A stretch of 64,000 bases of DNA, from positions 62,001 to 126,000 of the forward strand of contig CAJQUW010011541.1 of NCBI GenBank assembly GCA_907163375.1. The letters are read 5' to 3'. The stretch comes from Prostheceraeus crozeri. Taxonomy: Eukaryota; Platyhelminthes; Polycladida; Euryleptidae. The notes beneath the pieces were generated by a model, which had not been told where the DNA came from, ran no database searches, and saw nothing but the letters and a program-made list of their open reading frames with translations. Of the stretch, positions 20,971-31,035 are shown piece by piece; positions within the stretch are counted from its first letter, which is position 1, and every line of letters starts with the position of its first letter. The position numbers and the translations under genes were made by a program.

Positions 20971-21708
20971 TTAAGTTTTGTTTAATAAAGTTTTGCTTAA
21001 ATTTTCGCTTAAAGTTTTTAGCAGTTCTAGAAAAATTTTATCATTTTCTTCATTAGAAATTTTACCATCAGTAAAAGTTTTACCATCACTAGAAATTTTG
21101 CCGTCCTGTTTATTCCTATCATCAACTTTTTCTGACTGTAATTGAAATGATATTTGATTTACTTCATTAGCTATTTGATCAAATTTTTCAATCTCATCTA
21201 ACGTAATAACATTATCATCACATACTCTTTGAAAGTAGTAGTGTAGTTTATCATAGACTTCTTTAATATGTAAATGCTTAGTTTTTAATGATTTTCGTTT
21301 CTTAGTTATTAAAGATTTATCTAACATTGTAACAAGTGAAGTTGCAAAAACACCCGTACCTGTTAAAGCTGTAGCAACTACTGGAATTACTAAAACACCT
21401 GAAGATATAACAATTGTTAAAGCACCTAAACTTATTGTTAAGAATATGCCAATTCCTTGTGTTACATTCTTAACTTTAGTCCATCTCTTTCTTAATTTTT
21501 TATCATGCTCTAATCTTAATAATAATTGAGATTCTTTATCTTTCATATACCTAACTCTGTCTTTATGTTTTTCTTTACTCATCTTTTCGATGTTTATCTT
21601 TTCAATGTCCATTAAAGTAGAACTACGTTCATATGATAACGAAGGATATATTCTTGCGGTTTCTTCCACTTTTGTTTCTTCCATTTTTAAAGAAATATTT
21701 TTAGTCAC
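20971..21708 (-). CDS. Membrane protein with two hydrophobic segments, Polinton A
   Basis: About 245 residues, real start probably MEETKVEETARIYPS at 21684. Two membrane segments (about 88-108, GIGIFLTISLGALTIVI, and 109-131, VLVIPVVATALTGTGVFAT) are flanked by charged helices. The C-terminal part has short DGK-type repeats (DGKISSDGKTFTDGKISN). It is the first gene inside the right terminal repeat, transcribed leftward. No family recognised. A virion or host-membrane role is possible but not shown. Confidence 0.45.
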   Translation of the reverse strand: MTKNISLKMEETKVEETARIYPSLSYERSSTLMDIEKINIEKMSKEKHKDRVRYMKDKESQLLLRLEHDKKLRKRWTKVKNVTQGIGIFLTISLGALTIVISSGVLVIPVVATALTGTGVFATSLVTMLDKSLITKKRKSLKTKHLHIKEVYDKLHYYFQRVCDDNVITLDEIEKFDQIANEVNQISFQLQSEKVDDRNKQDGKISSDGKTFTDGKISNEENDKIFLELLKTLSENLSKTLLNKT

Positions 21709-21759
21709 ATGATATATTTTAAAAACCTGAAAGATGGATAAAATTCATGAATTTGAAAA

Positions 21760-22188
21760 TCTTAACTTTTATGATTTTCGGTGTCTTTGAACGGTCATGA
21801 TTTAAGCGAGAAAATTGTTATTCACAAATTTTGAGATTCTTAACTTTTATGATTTTCGGTGTCCGGGAACGGTCATAATTTTGGGAGTAAAAATTGTAAT
21901 TCTCAAATTTTGAGATTTTGAAAAATTTGAAAAATAGGGTATTTTTAAAAACGCCTAAATTTATGAATTTAGGTCTTCATAACCTGAAAAATGACCAAAA
22001 TTCATGAATTGAGACCATTTAAAAAGTACAATTTTTTTGAAAAATCGGTATCTTTAAAAACGACTAAATTCATGAATTTAGGTCTTAAAAACCTGAAAAA
22101 GGGTCTAAATTCATGAATTTATGTCGTTTTTAAAGATACTATTTTTATGAATTTTATGGTGTCCTGGAACGGTCTTTTGCCCATTACT
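21760..22188 (-). repeat. Polinton A right terminal inverted repeat
   Basis: Inverted counterpart of the left end with the same palindromes and GTTCCAGG-type subrepeats. It ends in CATTACT immediately before the GATGAC duplication. Confidence 0.9.
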
Positions 22189-22194
22189 GATGAC

Positions 22195-22656
22195 TGCATA
22201 TCAGGCCTTCAAAAACTTGCATAAGTCGATCGAGGTCATAATGGCAAATTTTGATGATTGGTTAATTGGTTTACATCAATTATAGCCGCAGCCACTTCTC
22301 AGAACGAAAATCTTTGTCAATCTTTGAAGAATGATCAGATTGATACATCTGGGAGTGAGCGAATCGACATTCGTAATTGTCTGAAAAAAGTATTTGACAT
22401 TTTCTCGAAGAATTATCATTGCGTTTCGCAGATTTCATTGAAACTCTCTTCCTATTTGACTTAAATCATAAAAATAAGTCATTGGTCTGCGACTGAAATA
22501 GGCTGTGTATACAATGTACGTGCATGTTTGTCAATGTTGTACCACCAGCTGATGATATTCCTGGATATCCTGGATTATGTAATTGAATGCATCATTTCAA
22601 TTGGCTGACTTCATCAAGGATGTTTCCTTTCTTTCAGGATAGTCGGTGATTTGAAG
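22195..22656. other. Upstream region of the LRR gene
   Basis: No gene recognised apart from a weak 68-codon frame at 22258. A pyrimidine-rich acceptor TTCCTTTCTTTCAG ends at 22637, 19 bp before the LRR start, suggesting a 5'-UTR intron whose first exon was not found. Polinton A sits immediately left, possibly displacing the original promoter. Confidence 0.4.
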
Positions 22657-24600
22657 ATGAAGATTTCAGCCTTCACAATCATCATATTTACATTGCAACT
22701 GGGCAAAAACGATGTCCGAGGAACGGAGTGCAATATACGTAATGGCGCTCTCATTTGCAAAGCTGGGAGAATGAAGAATGTTCCAGAGTATGAGAAAACA
22801 CAAAGAGTTTTTAGACTTGTGATTACCAAGAATGTGATAAAGAGCTTAGATGACCATTCATTCAATTCTTGGAATGACAGCAAATTAAAAGTTTTGGATT
22901 TAAGCTACAACAAAATAAGTTCGATAAGCAATGATGCGTTCAAACCGTTGAGGGGAAAATTAAGACTTTTAATTCTCAATGGTAATCATCTAACAAGTGG
23001 AAGAAATTTCACAGAGAAAGTATTTCAGCATCTTGAAAATCTGACATTACTCAACTTGAAATACAATCCACTTGGAACTATCCCCGACCGATTCTTCTCA
23101 AATCTGAAGAATTTGAGGACACTTGATCTCGCCAAGTCCAAAAGTAGTTTAACTCTGAAAAACCATTCATTCTTTGGATTAACAGCTTTGCGTAAACTAA
23201 ATCTCGCCTACAACGGAATTACCTTTATCGGCGACGATACATTTGGACAATTGAATAAGTTGGAGATTTTACACCTTCATTTTAACCAATTAAGATTTGG
23301 AACGAAGTTTACAACTAAAGCACTCCAATCTCTACAAAATTTGAAAGAGTTGAGTTTGAGTGGCAACCTACTTGAAAGCATTCCCGCCAAATTCTTCTCA
23401 AATCAGAAAAAATTGAATAAACTTGCTCTCAAAAAATGTTGGACTGGTTTAGTTCTGAATGACAACTCATTCTTTGGATTGGAAGCTTTGCTTGTACTTG
23501 ATCTCTATTGGAGCAAGATCAGATCTATCAGCAAGGGAGCATTTGCGCACTTGAAAAATTTGAATACTTTATACCTTGACAAAAATGAATTAACGATTGG
23601 AGTCAATTTTGAAGCTTATACTCTCCACTCTCTACGGACTTTGAAATATTTAGGCATAGGTGATAATCCACTTGGAAGTATCCCCGACAGATTCTTCTCA
23701 AATCTGAAGAATTTGGAGACACTTGATGTCTCCAATTCCCGCGGTAGTTTGACTCTGAATAACCATTCCTTCTCTGGATTGGAAGCTTTAGAACAAATAG
23801 ATCTCCATAACAGCAACATTACCTCTATCGGCAACGATACATTCGAGGATTTGAAGAATCTACGCACATTATTCCTTAGCGAAAATAAATTAACAATTGG
23901 AACCAGCTTTACAGCTAAAGCCCTCCAACCTCTACGAAGTTTGGTACAATTGCAATTGAATAATAACCCACTTGGAACTATTCCTGACAGATTCTTCTCA
24001 AATCTGAAAAAATTGAAGATACTTCATCTTCAAAATTGTTACGGTGGTTTAAAACTGAATAATCACTCCTTCTCTGGATTGCAAAGTTTAGAAGAGCTTG
24101 ACTTGAAAGGTAATGCACTGACAGAAATGTCTCCACATTTTATCAAAAACCTCAGAAAGTTGAAAAAAATAAGACTTGATAACAATCACTGGCATTGTGA
24201 TTGCACGGCGCTTAATGCTTGGAATGCAAGTTATCTAGGAACAGTTAAGCATGACAATCCGGTTTGCAAAACACCAGCAGATCAAGAAAATCAAGCCCTT
24301 ATACGTCGTACCGGCATCAATTGTAGGCCAATTGAAGAAACGAAAGAAGACAGTAAATCATTGATAACAATTCACAAAGTGACAGTGAGACATGAGAAAA
24401 TCCCTGATTTCATCACAATAGTCCCTCGGACGAGAAGCGCCACTTCTCAAAAATACGCTTTGATTTCCACACTTATTTGTGGTACATTAGAAATTGTGCT
24501 GTTGCTATTATATCTGAAAGTTAAACTAAGTGAAGACGAAGACGAAGAAATTCAAGAACAGGGAAATGATGACATTTTGAATAACACAGAAAGCAATTGA
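22657..24600 (+). CDS. Leucine-rich-repeat transmembrane receptor, no TIR domain
   Basis: Host-type gene, 647 residues, intact and intronless in its coding part. A signal peptide (KISAFTIIIFTLQL) is followed by a Cys-containing cap (CNIRNGALIC) and about 18 leucine-rich repeats. The C-terminal LRR cap is HWHCDCTALNAW, with paired cysteines CK and CR. A membrane segment lies at about 600-622 (YALISTLICGTLEIVLLLLY), with a 27-residue acidic tail lacking a TIR domain. Such proteins sit at the cell surface and bind ligands, as in Toll-like or adhesion receptors. The middle consists of four 300-bp units starting at 23068, 23368, 23668 and 23968. I chose ATG at 22657; a frame from TTG at 22651 exists but is not needed. 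Specific orthologue not identifiable. Confidence 0.85.
   Translation: MKISAFTIIIFTLQLGKNDVRGTECNIRNGALICKAGRMKNVPEYEKTQRVFRLVITKNVIKSLDDHSFNSWNDSKLKVLDLSYNKISSISNDAFKPLRGKLRLLILNGNHLTSGRNFTEKVFQHLENLTLLNLKYNPLGTIPDRFFSNLKNLRTLDLAKSKSSLTLKNHSFFGLTALRKLNLAYNGITFIGDDTFGQLNKLEILHLHFNQLRFGTKFTTKALQSLQNLKELSLSGNLLESIPAKFFSNQKKLNKLALKKCWTGLVLNDNSFFGLEALLVLDLYWSKIRSISKGAFAHLKNLNTLYLDKNELTIGVNFEAYTLHSLRTLKYLGIGDNPLGSIPDRFFSNLKNLETLDVSNSRGSLTLNNHSFSGLEALEQIDLHNSNITSIGNDTFEDLKNLRTLFLSENKLTIGTSFTAKALQPLRSLVQLQLNNNPLGTIPDRFFSNLKKLKILHLQNCYGGLKLNNHSFSGLQSLEELDLKGNALTEMSPHFIKNLRKLKKIRLDNNHWHCDCTALNAWNASYLGTVKHDNPVCKTPADQENQALIRRTGINCRPIEETKEDSKSLITIHKVTVRHEKIPDFITIVPRTRSATSQKYALISTLICGTLEIVLLLLYLKVKLSEDEDEEIQEQGNDDILNNTESN
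23068..24267 (+). repeat. Four 300-bp in-frame units inside the LRR gene
   Basis: CTTGGAACTAT-type starts recur exactly every 300 bases (23068, 23368, 23668, 23968), each coding four LRRs beginning with a PLG-x-IPDRFFSNLKNL-type repeat. The second unit is the most diverged. Indicates stepwise internal duplication. Confidence 0.8.
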
Positions 24601-25690
24601 TTGTTTTCTTTCCAAACTGTTGTTTCAGTTCTATAGTTGTAGTCAGTAATTTTCAATTCTTATTCAATTAAAACACCGTGTTCATGAAGTTGTTTTACAT
24701 CAACCAACAGATTCTCATGGATGTCCATGTGACTAGTTTTATATTATCATCCCATCCCACACGGAATTTGACAATTTTCGTCCCATGGGAATCCCACGGA
24801 CCCATAAAAAATGCTGTCAAAGGCTTATTAGATCAATTAACTGCTATTCAAGACATTCATCATAAATATCACGATTTTCCGTTTAACACAGTCGTTGCCA
24901 ATGACGAGTTAATTTGTCAAAGGCGCTTTGTCTCCATTGCCAAGTCGATGAACAGGTCAACACTGTCTTCGGTACTTCTATTCTTTCTCTCCCTACTTTT
25001 TCCAATGCTTTCAAATTCATCAAATTTCGTCAAACTTAGTCACATTGGATTTAGAATAGACTTCATCTGTCACTGAGTGATAGCACAACACTACTGAGAA
25101 GTCTAACTTGATCCCTGGGATGAGGGATTGGTCGCTTGGATACCCAGTTAGGATAGTGAACTTCGTGGAATTGTTGTTTACACTGCAGCTACACTCTATA
25201 GTGAACAGCAAGGCAAGTGCTATGAATTTTCTACAAACCAGAGGAATTCTACACACTTAACGCTTTTGTGACGGTAGTGAGACTGTACTAGAAGCAATAG
25301 AAGATTGCTGACGATGCAACACTCGAGGGTGTTAACAACAAAAAAATGTGGAGGGGGAAGTAGGCCCTATAGAAGTACCCTGTCTTCTTAGCTTCTTGCC
25401 GTGCAATTTTCCCATGGTTCTATATTTCAAGGTTGTTATAGGTCTATGCTTTAATTTATTAACATGAGCCATTTCATTGAGGCATTACATGTATGTATTT
25501 CATGCACTACCAAAGGCGAACATTTTCGAGGAAATTTCAATTTATTTGGTATATTCAATTTTCCGTGATGCAAGCAAAAATATAGCTCTCCCTCAATTTA
25601 GACGATTTTTTTATTTCATGAGATAATATTTCGTCACGGTGGACAGTATCAAGGGGCACGTAAATACACAGGCAGTTGGATTAAATATAA
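24601..25690. other. 3' flank of the LRR gene, nothing recognised
   Basis: Open frames at 24678-25076 and 25020-25256 match no family and lack coding character. A polyadenylation-like signal for the LRR gene is not obvious, though AATTAAA occurs near 24665. Confidence 0.3.
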
Positions 25691-25699
25691 AGATGATTG

Positions 25700-26710
25700 G
25701 ACAGTGACGACCGTTAGATCAGGTCATGCTTGCGGTTGATTTGTGGCTTGTTCAACGCTATGAAGCGTGCTTCGGCCATTTTAGTTTGCATCGAATTCAT
25801 CTGTTTATTTAGGACAGAAAGCTGGAATTTATCGATGTTCATCATTCTATTGGCATGGTCAATCAAACTATGTTTGGATAGTGCACTTTTACGATCTTGG
25901 CAGTTCAAACTACGTCTGTGTTCATCATGCCATAAAAAATGTCGGAAAGTTTGGCCAATGTAATTTTAATGACAAATTTTACTTTCAAAATTATAAACAA
26001 TGTATTTATCGCTACACATATATTTATATCCTTGCACAGTTTACAATTACATTTGTTTTTGTTTTCATTAATGAGATGGCAGAGGGCGGGAGGACCATAA
26101 TTCAATGCGAATGTAAAACTGATTCAATACTCTCCCGATATGTTTAATGCCAAGTAAATGAATAAAGAATATAAAATATCGCCAGACGTTTCGGGTCCAG
26201 ACCCTTTGTCAATGGCCTCTTAATGTGAACATTTAATTAAGTGTTCTGCCATTGACAAAGGGTCTGGACCCGAAACGTAACACACCTTTTAGGAATTTCA
26301 ATTGTAAAATCTGTGTTGTTGTTCGCTGAATTAAAGAGATGTAATATATCTTGAAAAAACTTATCACTTTTTGAAAATGGTCCCAAGATATATCATCGAT
26401 ATACCGCTTGTAAATTAAGGGTACAGTACCTAAATTTTTAGTTACCAAGAGCTATGGTTTCAATGGCATTCATGTAGATGATCGCAAAAGGAGGAGAAAA
26501 ATGAGCGCCCATGGGGCATCCTTTAATCTGTAAATATGTGTTATTATTATACGTTATTTCATAATTATAGGATATGAATTTCAAAAAGTCAACTAGGTCT
26601 TCAACTCTAAAGCCATTATTATCAATTTTATTTCACTGTATTTTATCAAGCGTCTCTATTTCTGCGATAAGCAATTGGCATACTGGGATATTAGTTTTGA
26701 ACGTCCAGTG
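25700..26710 (-). pseudogene. Penelope-like retroelement fragment (RT plus GIY-YIG endonuclease)
   Basis: Read leftward, a reverse-transcriptase piece comes first (26700-26285): TNIPV, QIKGCPMGAHFSPPFAIIYM and the catalytic YKRYIDDI. A GIY-YIG endonuclease piece follows (about 26000-25714): NYIGQTFRH, EHRRSL, DKFQLSVLNKQ and MAEARFIALNKPQINR. RT followed by GIY-YIG is the defining layout of Penelope-like elements, which copy themselves through RNA. The two parts are separated by an inverted pair of a short conserved motif (26184-26278). It is truncated at the start and non-functional. Confidence 0.75.
26184..26278. repeat. Inverted pair of a GGGTCTGGACCCGAAACGT motif
   Basis: ACGTTTCGGGTCCAGACCC at 26187 and GGGTCTGGACCCGAAACGT at 26260 are inverted copies about 50 bp apart, both followed or preceded by TTTGTCAATGGC. 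The GGGTC-ACCC-GAAACGT layout resembles the degenerate hammerhead-like motif reported from Penelope-like elements, but the expected CUGANGA core is not intact. Confidence 0.6.
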
Positions 26711-27417
26711 AAATAAATGGGCCAAACCACGGTAACGCTCGCTACATTTGACAGCAAAACTCGATCGAAAACCAACATTCTCTATGATACGATGGTCTTT
26801 TTGAATATTCTGAAGATACAGTTTGATGTATTACGACATCGACCTATTACACACAAAATATCAAGTTCATACTATCTCTACATTTGTGCAGAAAACAATA
26901 TGGTAACGCTCGCGACAGAGATAAACATTTCATTGTAAATTTTTGAGATTGCATTGATATTTTATCTAAACTGAAGAAGCTGTTGTCTGAAAAACGAAAT
27001 GATGGATAAATAATGAATAGTTGATGATTTCTTCATACTTGAATAGATTACTGAAAGCACCGATTATGAGATTTCAATTAATCTTGACGGTAACGCTCGC
27101 GACATGCCGTAGTAACGCTCGCGACATTATCTAAAAAACTACGGATAACATATATGTTGCCATTAAATTTGTCATCACAGGAGATAACAATAATGAAGAT
27201 TACAAGATTGAACGATTAGTTTAGAAACAGCACACTAAACATTTTATTAGTACCGGAATCGTAACACAGACGTTACGCTGTGCAAACGGAAAGTCGGCCA
27301 AAGTCTGGGCCGAAGTCGGCCGAACAATTTCGGCCCGAACGCGACGTGTCCGGACGCCCCTAAGTCGGTCCAGGTTCGGCTGGTCGACTTCGGCCCGTAG
27401 TGTATTGACCGTATGTA
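26711..27417. repeat. Region with four copies of GGTAACGCTCGCGACA
   Basis: Copies at 26731, 26902, 27089 and 27112 share GTAACGCTCGC followed by GACAT or a one-base variant. They lie in otherwise unrelated AT-rich sequence. No gene recognised. From 27285 to 27400 the sequence becomes GC-rich with many CGGCC and CGAAGTCGG words. Confidence 0.55.
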
Positions 27418-28245
27418 CACTGTAAATCACTCAGTACCAATCACATACGAAGGATGCATGCCAAAATATTTATTTGGTATATTTCTGTATTATCTTGGTA
27501 TATATTTGTATGCTTTTCGTATGTTATTTCAAATGTGGTATGCTAAGCCATACCAGCACAATGTTAAAGGAAAACATCAATGATTTCTAATATATGTTGA
27601 TTTAAGACCCTTTGTCAATAAAGATCACACTATTGTTACTACTGTTTTGTAAGTAGTAAGATAATGACATTTAATAGTCGAAATTACAATGCTGAATTCG
27701 ATTTTAATACATGTAAGTCTAAGGCATTTCATAAATAATCAATAAGTATTTGACCATCAACAATTAGGCCTATACATTATGCAATTTTGGAACTAAGCAT
27801 ATTATCAATCCGAAATAAAAACACATTACAATTCATGAACACAATTCAATTGAATGATATGTAGCTTTAATTTCACAAAGAAATAATCACGACTCGTATT
27901 ACTGGAAAAAGTTATTTGTAAGTAGTATGTAATATAACTTATTTTTTGCCATGTGACTTAAAGCTGCGCATACCAAACACATACCAAAGGCATGCGAATA
28001 AGGATGAATTTGCATCGGGTCTCGTATATAAAGCATACCAACAATTCGTATTTCAGTGTAAATCACAGATGGAATAGTTCGTATCGCTACACTCCAATCA
28101 CATACGAAAGTAAGTGAGATGTGGTATGAAAAACATACCAGATCTCTGTAAACATACGAGAATCTCGTATCAGATGTTAGTTTCAAATTGTATGTGAATT
28201 TGATATATGTTTGTATGTAATTTTCGTATCCAGCGATTTACAGTG
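27418..28245. mobile_element. MITE-like element with CACTGTAAATC ends
   Basis: The left end CACTGTAAATCAC and right end GCGATTTACAGTG are inverted, with TGTA on both outer sides (27414-27417 and 28246-28249), a likely 4-bp target duplication. The interior is AT-rich with inverted subterminal words (AATCACATACGAA, TTCGTATG). No transposase, so non-autonomous. It interrupts a CGGCC-rich stretch. Confidence 0.55.
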
Positions 28246-28249
28246 TGTA

Positions 28250-29577
28250 GCGGGTCGATTTGTGGTGGCCGAATCCAGTCCGCGAGATCTGCGTTGGCTT
28301 GCCTTTACCTAACCACATGTAATAAGCAATAACAACTACTCAGATGACGAAGCTTACCTAGATTGAGTCCACTGAATGTCAATTTTGTAAACGTAGATAT
28401 CGGGATTCAGGTTGATTGTACCTCAAACAAGTTGAAATCTTGAATACAATGGATAATAACAATCATACCCAGTGGTATTCAAAACTATCGTAGATGAGGT
28501 TCATTATATTCTGCTCCTAAATTCTGATGTCTGAAACCAGCAAAAATACATAAGCGAATTAAGATAGAAAAACGCAGACAAACTGTGAGCAATGATGTAA
28601 AACATAAACCATGTAGAGCTCTATAACGACACATAATAGAGAAGTATATGACACAGAAATGAGCATTAATTTATTGTAAGATGAAAGGTGATAATTATAT
28701 CTAAATTATTTTTATATTTTATCATTCCAATAATTTACAACAGCACGAGTTAATCGACGACAACACATTTTCCCACGGTGGGCAACATGCCGTTAAAGCA
28801 GAAAGTCCGATGAATTTGATATTTAATTTAAAATGATTTCTCCTTTAGCTGAAATGAATAACAACGTACCGCAAGATAGTTTACTTACACATCCAAACCA
28901 ACCATGTAGTGAAACATTCAAACCTGTGACTTATTTTCAAAGTTTGCGACTTGTTGCCAAACATGGTTGAGAAGGGAAGAACGTGGTACCGGCGGAAATT
29001 CACATTTCAATTCACACCAACAAAATAATACTTAAAGCCGAGCTATTACTAGTACAAATCCGCTAGAAAATTCTCATCCCTTAAATATTAGAAAAAAATT
29101 TTCATTCCTATTCACGAACTTATATTTTAGATAAAGCTTATTGTAATGACAGCCGACCTCCTGCATGCTGACTTGATCACGGGAATAACCCAATGCTGCT
29201 AAAATCAAAACATTCGGAGGCAATGACAAGAATAGCCTTACAACATATTTACACATTACAAAATACTGTCGATCACACACTAGGTGACACATCCCACGCT
29301 CAATCACGCGTAATTCACGCGTAATTACACATGACCCCAAACATCCGTGCCTATGCGGGATATTGCTGCAATATAAGTTATATAAGTTAGTATAGTTGGC
29401 AGTCCTGTTATATAGACTTTGCGTCTCATGTGTCTGCATGTATCAGAGGCTAGACAATGTGATAGGACCTCAATTTCATGCTCAGGGAAGACAGAACATG
29501 CTTAGCGGTTCATCCGTGGTTCAAGCGGCAGCGCAGACAACCGTAGACGCCGCGCAAACTATAAACGCTCGCCCGCG
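28250..29577. repeat. Diverged low-copy repeats left of Polinton B
   Basis: No gene recognised. 28700-28930 (CAATAATTTACAACAGCACG, CCCACGGTGGGCAACATGCC) has a direct diverged copy at about 51590-51800. 29200-29240 (AAAACATTCGGAGGCA) has copies at about 51255 and, weaker, at 50412. 29285-29350 (CACTAGGTGACA, CCAAACATCCGTG) has an inverted copy at about 50284-50345. Confidence 0.55.
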
Positions 29578-29583
29578 CGTATT

Positions 29584-29922
29584 AGTAGTGAAAACTGTGC
29601 CCTACTTGCGACGGATAGGTACATGGATAGGTACATGTAAAATTTAGTGTTATCAATAGGTACATGGATAGGTACATGTATAATTTAGTTATCGATAGGA
29701 ACATGGATAGGTACATGTATAATTCAGTGTTATGAATAGGAACTTGTAAGAGATCTGTTTTACTGGATAGGTACATGTGTTTGGTACACTCAGTTGAGTA
29801 CACTGTGTTTCGGAACGTCTATGATCGAACTTGTGTGGTTTGGTTCTGAGCACTTGGGTACGTACCGATAGACGTCCGTTGTTTGATTTTGAATGGGTTT
29901 GCTCAATTGCGACTATTGTGAC
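29584..29922 (+). repeat. Polinton B left terminal inverted repeat
   Basis: About 99% identical to the reverse complement of 49831-50181. The outer half is made of GGATAGGTACATG units; the inner half contains TACACTCAGTTGAGTACACTG and GATAGACGTCCG. Confidence 0.95.
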
Positions 29923-30058
29923 AATTATTTTTAATGTAGCACTATTTAGATGTGAAACTTTACTGTGCAGTTATGATTTAGTTACTCCCCAATAAGAAAA
30001 CCAATTCCAGAACTATGTTTAAAATGAAAAGACAAGAGATTTACAATGTAAGTTTAAT

Positions 30059-30349
30059 TTAAGCGTGAAAAATAAATGACGGGTACAAATCACGTCCCTC
30101 AGGCGACTCCATGATCTTCAGGAAGTCATCACACCACTCATGAAATGTCTGATTTTTACTAAAGTCATGGTCACACTCGTGTACCGGACACTTCACCGGT
30201 AGTCCACTCCGCCTTTGAAGTGCTGACACAGTCAAGGTTTTCCAAAGGGCCACTTTGCAGCCGCAAGAGAGATGCACGGTCATATCCAACTGACCTCCCA
30301 TAATGACTTGGCTGTCATTTTGAAAATAAAATAGTGGTTTTGAGGACAT
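30059..30349 (-). CDS. Small Cys/His-containing protein of Polinton B, unknown
   Basis: 96 residues, intact. A cysteine/histidine cluster (HLSCGCKVALW, then VKCPVHECDHDF) could bind zinc and loosely recalls RING or SP-RING folds, but no family can be assigned. It is divergently transcribed from the gene at 30574, sharing a 225-bp intergenic region with TATA-like words on both strands. Such end-proximal genes in Polintons are usually lineage-specific and possibly early. Confidence 0.5.
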   Translation of the reverse strand: MSSKPLFYFQNDSQVIMGGQLDMTVHLSCGCKVALWKTLTVSALQRRSGLPVKCPVHECDHDFSKNQTFHEWCDDFLKIMESPEGRDLYPSFIFHA

Positions 30350-30484
30350 GCTTCTTGTTATGGAACGTTGAGGACAAGTACTTAACAGTTTGGAACAATG
30401 ACATCCTTTATATAGTTATATATATTCTTTAGGGAAGTTCGGTACCTCTCTGATTGGCTGTTAGGATTTCCTTTGTTTAAAAAG

Positions 30485-30493
30485 TATATAAGT
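30485..30493 (+). promoter_or_regulatory. TATA box TATATAAGT
   Basis: TATATAAGT about 81 bp before the ATG at 30574. One of a set of near-identical boxes in Polinton B (35245, 47915 and 49173). Confidence 0.6.
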
Positions 30494-30573
30494 CCGAGGT
30501 TTGTACCAATTCTTATCAAAGGTTCTAATCCTCACGTTTACAAGTTACAATTGTTTTAAATCTACAAGTCATA

Positions 30574-31035
30574 ATGGATCGCAAACAGAAAGCCGCAGTT
30601 GAGAACGGTACTGCTGATCGTACCACTTCGCCAGTGGAACGTACCAATACACCTCCCCAATCTCCGATGGAGCGATCGACAACACCAAACGAGCCGGTGG
30701 TGTTCACCCAAGCCCCTGCATCGCCCGACTACTCGAGTGATGAAGATATTGACGTATCAATCGAGACGATGCGTCACATGAATAAGAAGTCCATGCGAAC
30801 GCCACTCTATGGAAGAGTCACGGTCAAAGTCAAGAACGCCCCGAGAAAGTACCACACGAAACGGGTCTTCATGCGAATGGAGCCGAACGAGCGGAACCTC
30901 ACAACCGCTCTCGAATTTTCGGTCATCGACCGTGACACACCACGTCGCTGTCCCTGTGCGCCCAAAAAGACCAGGATCCATGTGCAAGTGGACTTGAAAA
31001 AACTTGTACCCTTTCCTTACCTTGATGATATTTAG
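30574..31035 (+). CDS. Ser/Thr/Pro-rich protein of Polinton B, unknown
   Basis: 153 residues, intact. The N-terminal half is disordered with repeated TTSP, TNTPPQSP and STTPNEP words that look like proline-directed phosphorylation sites. An acidic patch YSSDEDIDVS follows, then a more folded, basic half (GRVTVKVKNAPRKYHTKRVF, RCPCAPKKTRIHVQVDL). No family recognised. A TATA box precedes it. A regulatory or DNA-binding role is only a guess from composition. Confidence 0.55.
   Translation: MDRKQKAAVENGTADRTTSPVERTNTPPQSPMERSTTPNEPVVFTQAPASPDYSSDEDIDVSIETMRHMNKKSMRTPLYGRVTVKVKNAPRKYHTKRVFMRMEPNERNLTTALEFSVIDRDTPRRCPCAPKKTRIHVQVDLKKLVPFPYLDDI

Larger units (their letters stand above)
8133..22188. 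mobile_element. Polinton/Maverick A (full length, broken, AT-rich)
   Basis: The element starts AGTAATGGGC and ends GCCCATTACT, with 6-bp target duplications GATGAC at 8127-8132 and 22189-22194. AG/CT termini and 6-bp duplications are Polinton hallmarks. Terminal inverted repeats run about 430 bp and differ by scattered substitutions and small indels, so the insertion is clearly older than Polinton B. Coding content is about three-quarters A+T. Genes present: protease, PLA2-integrase, hydrophobic virion protein, major capsid, pVI-like protein, two coiled-coil proteins, clamp-like protein plus polymerase, ATPase, minor capsid, two unknowns. It is of full length but broken, with about ten breaks overall. 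Confidence 0.95.

Noticed and set aside
26184-26278. Active hammerhead ribozyme
   Set aside because: The GAAAC part and a stem are present but the CUGANGA core is not, so self-cleavage is not supported.
29600-29770. Regular GGATAGGTACATG repeats, CRISPR-like at first glance
   Set aside because: They are subrepeats of the Polinton B terminal inverted repeat, mirrored at the right end, in an animal genome; there are no unique spacers of constant length.
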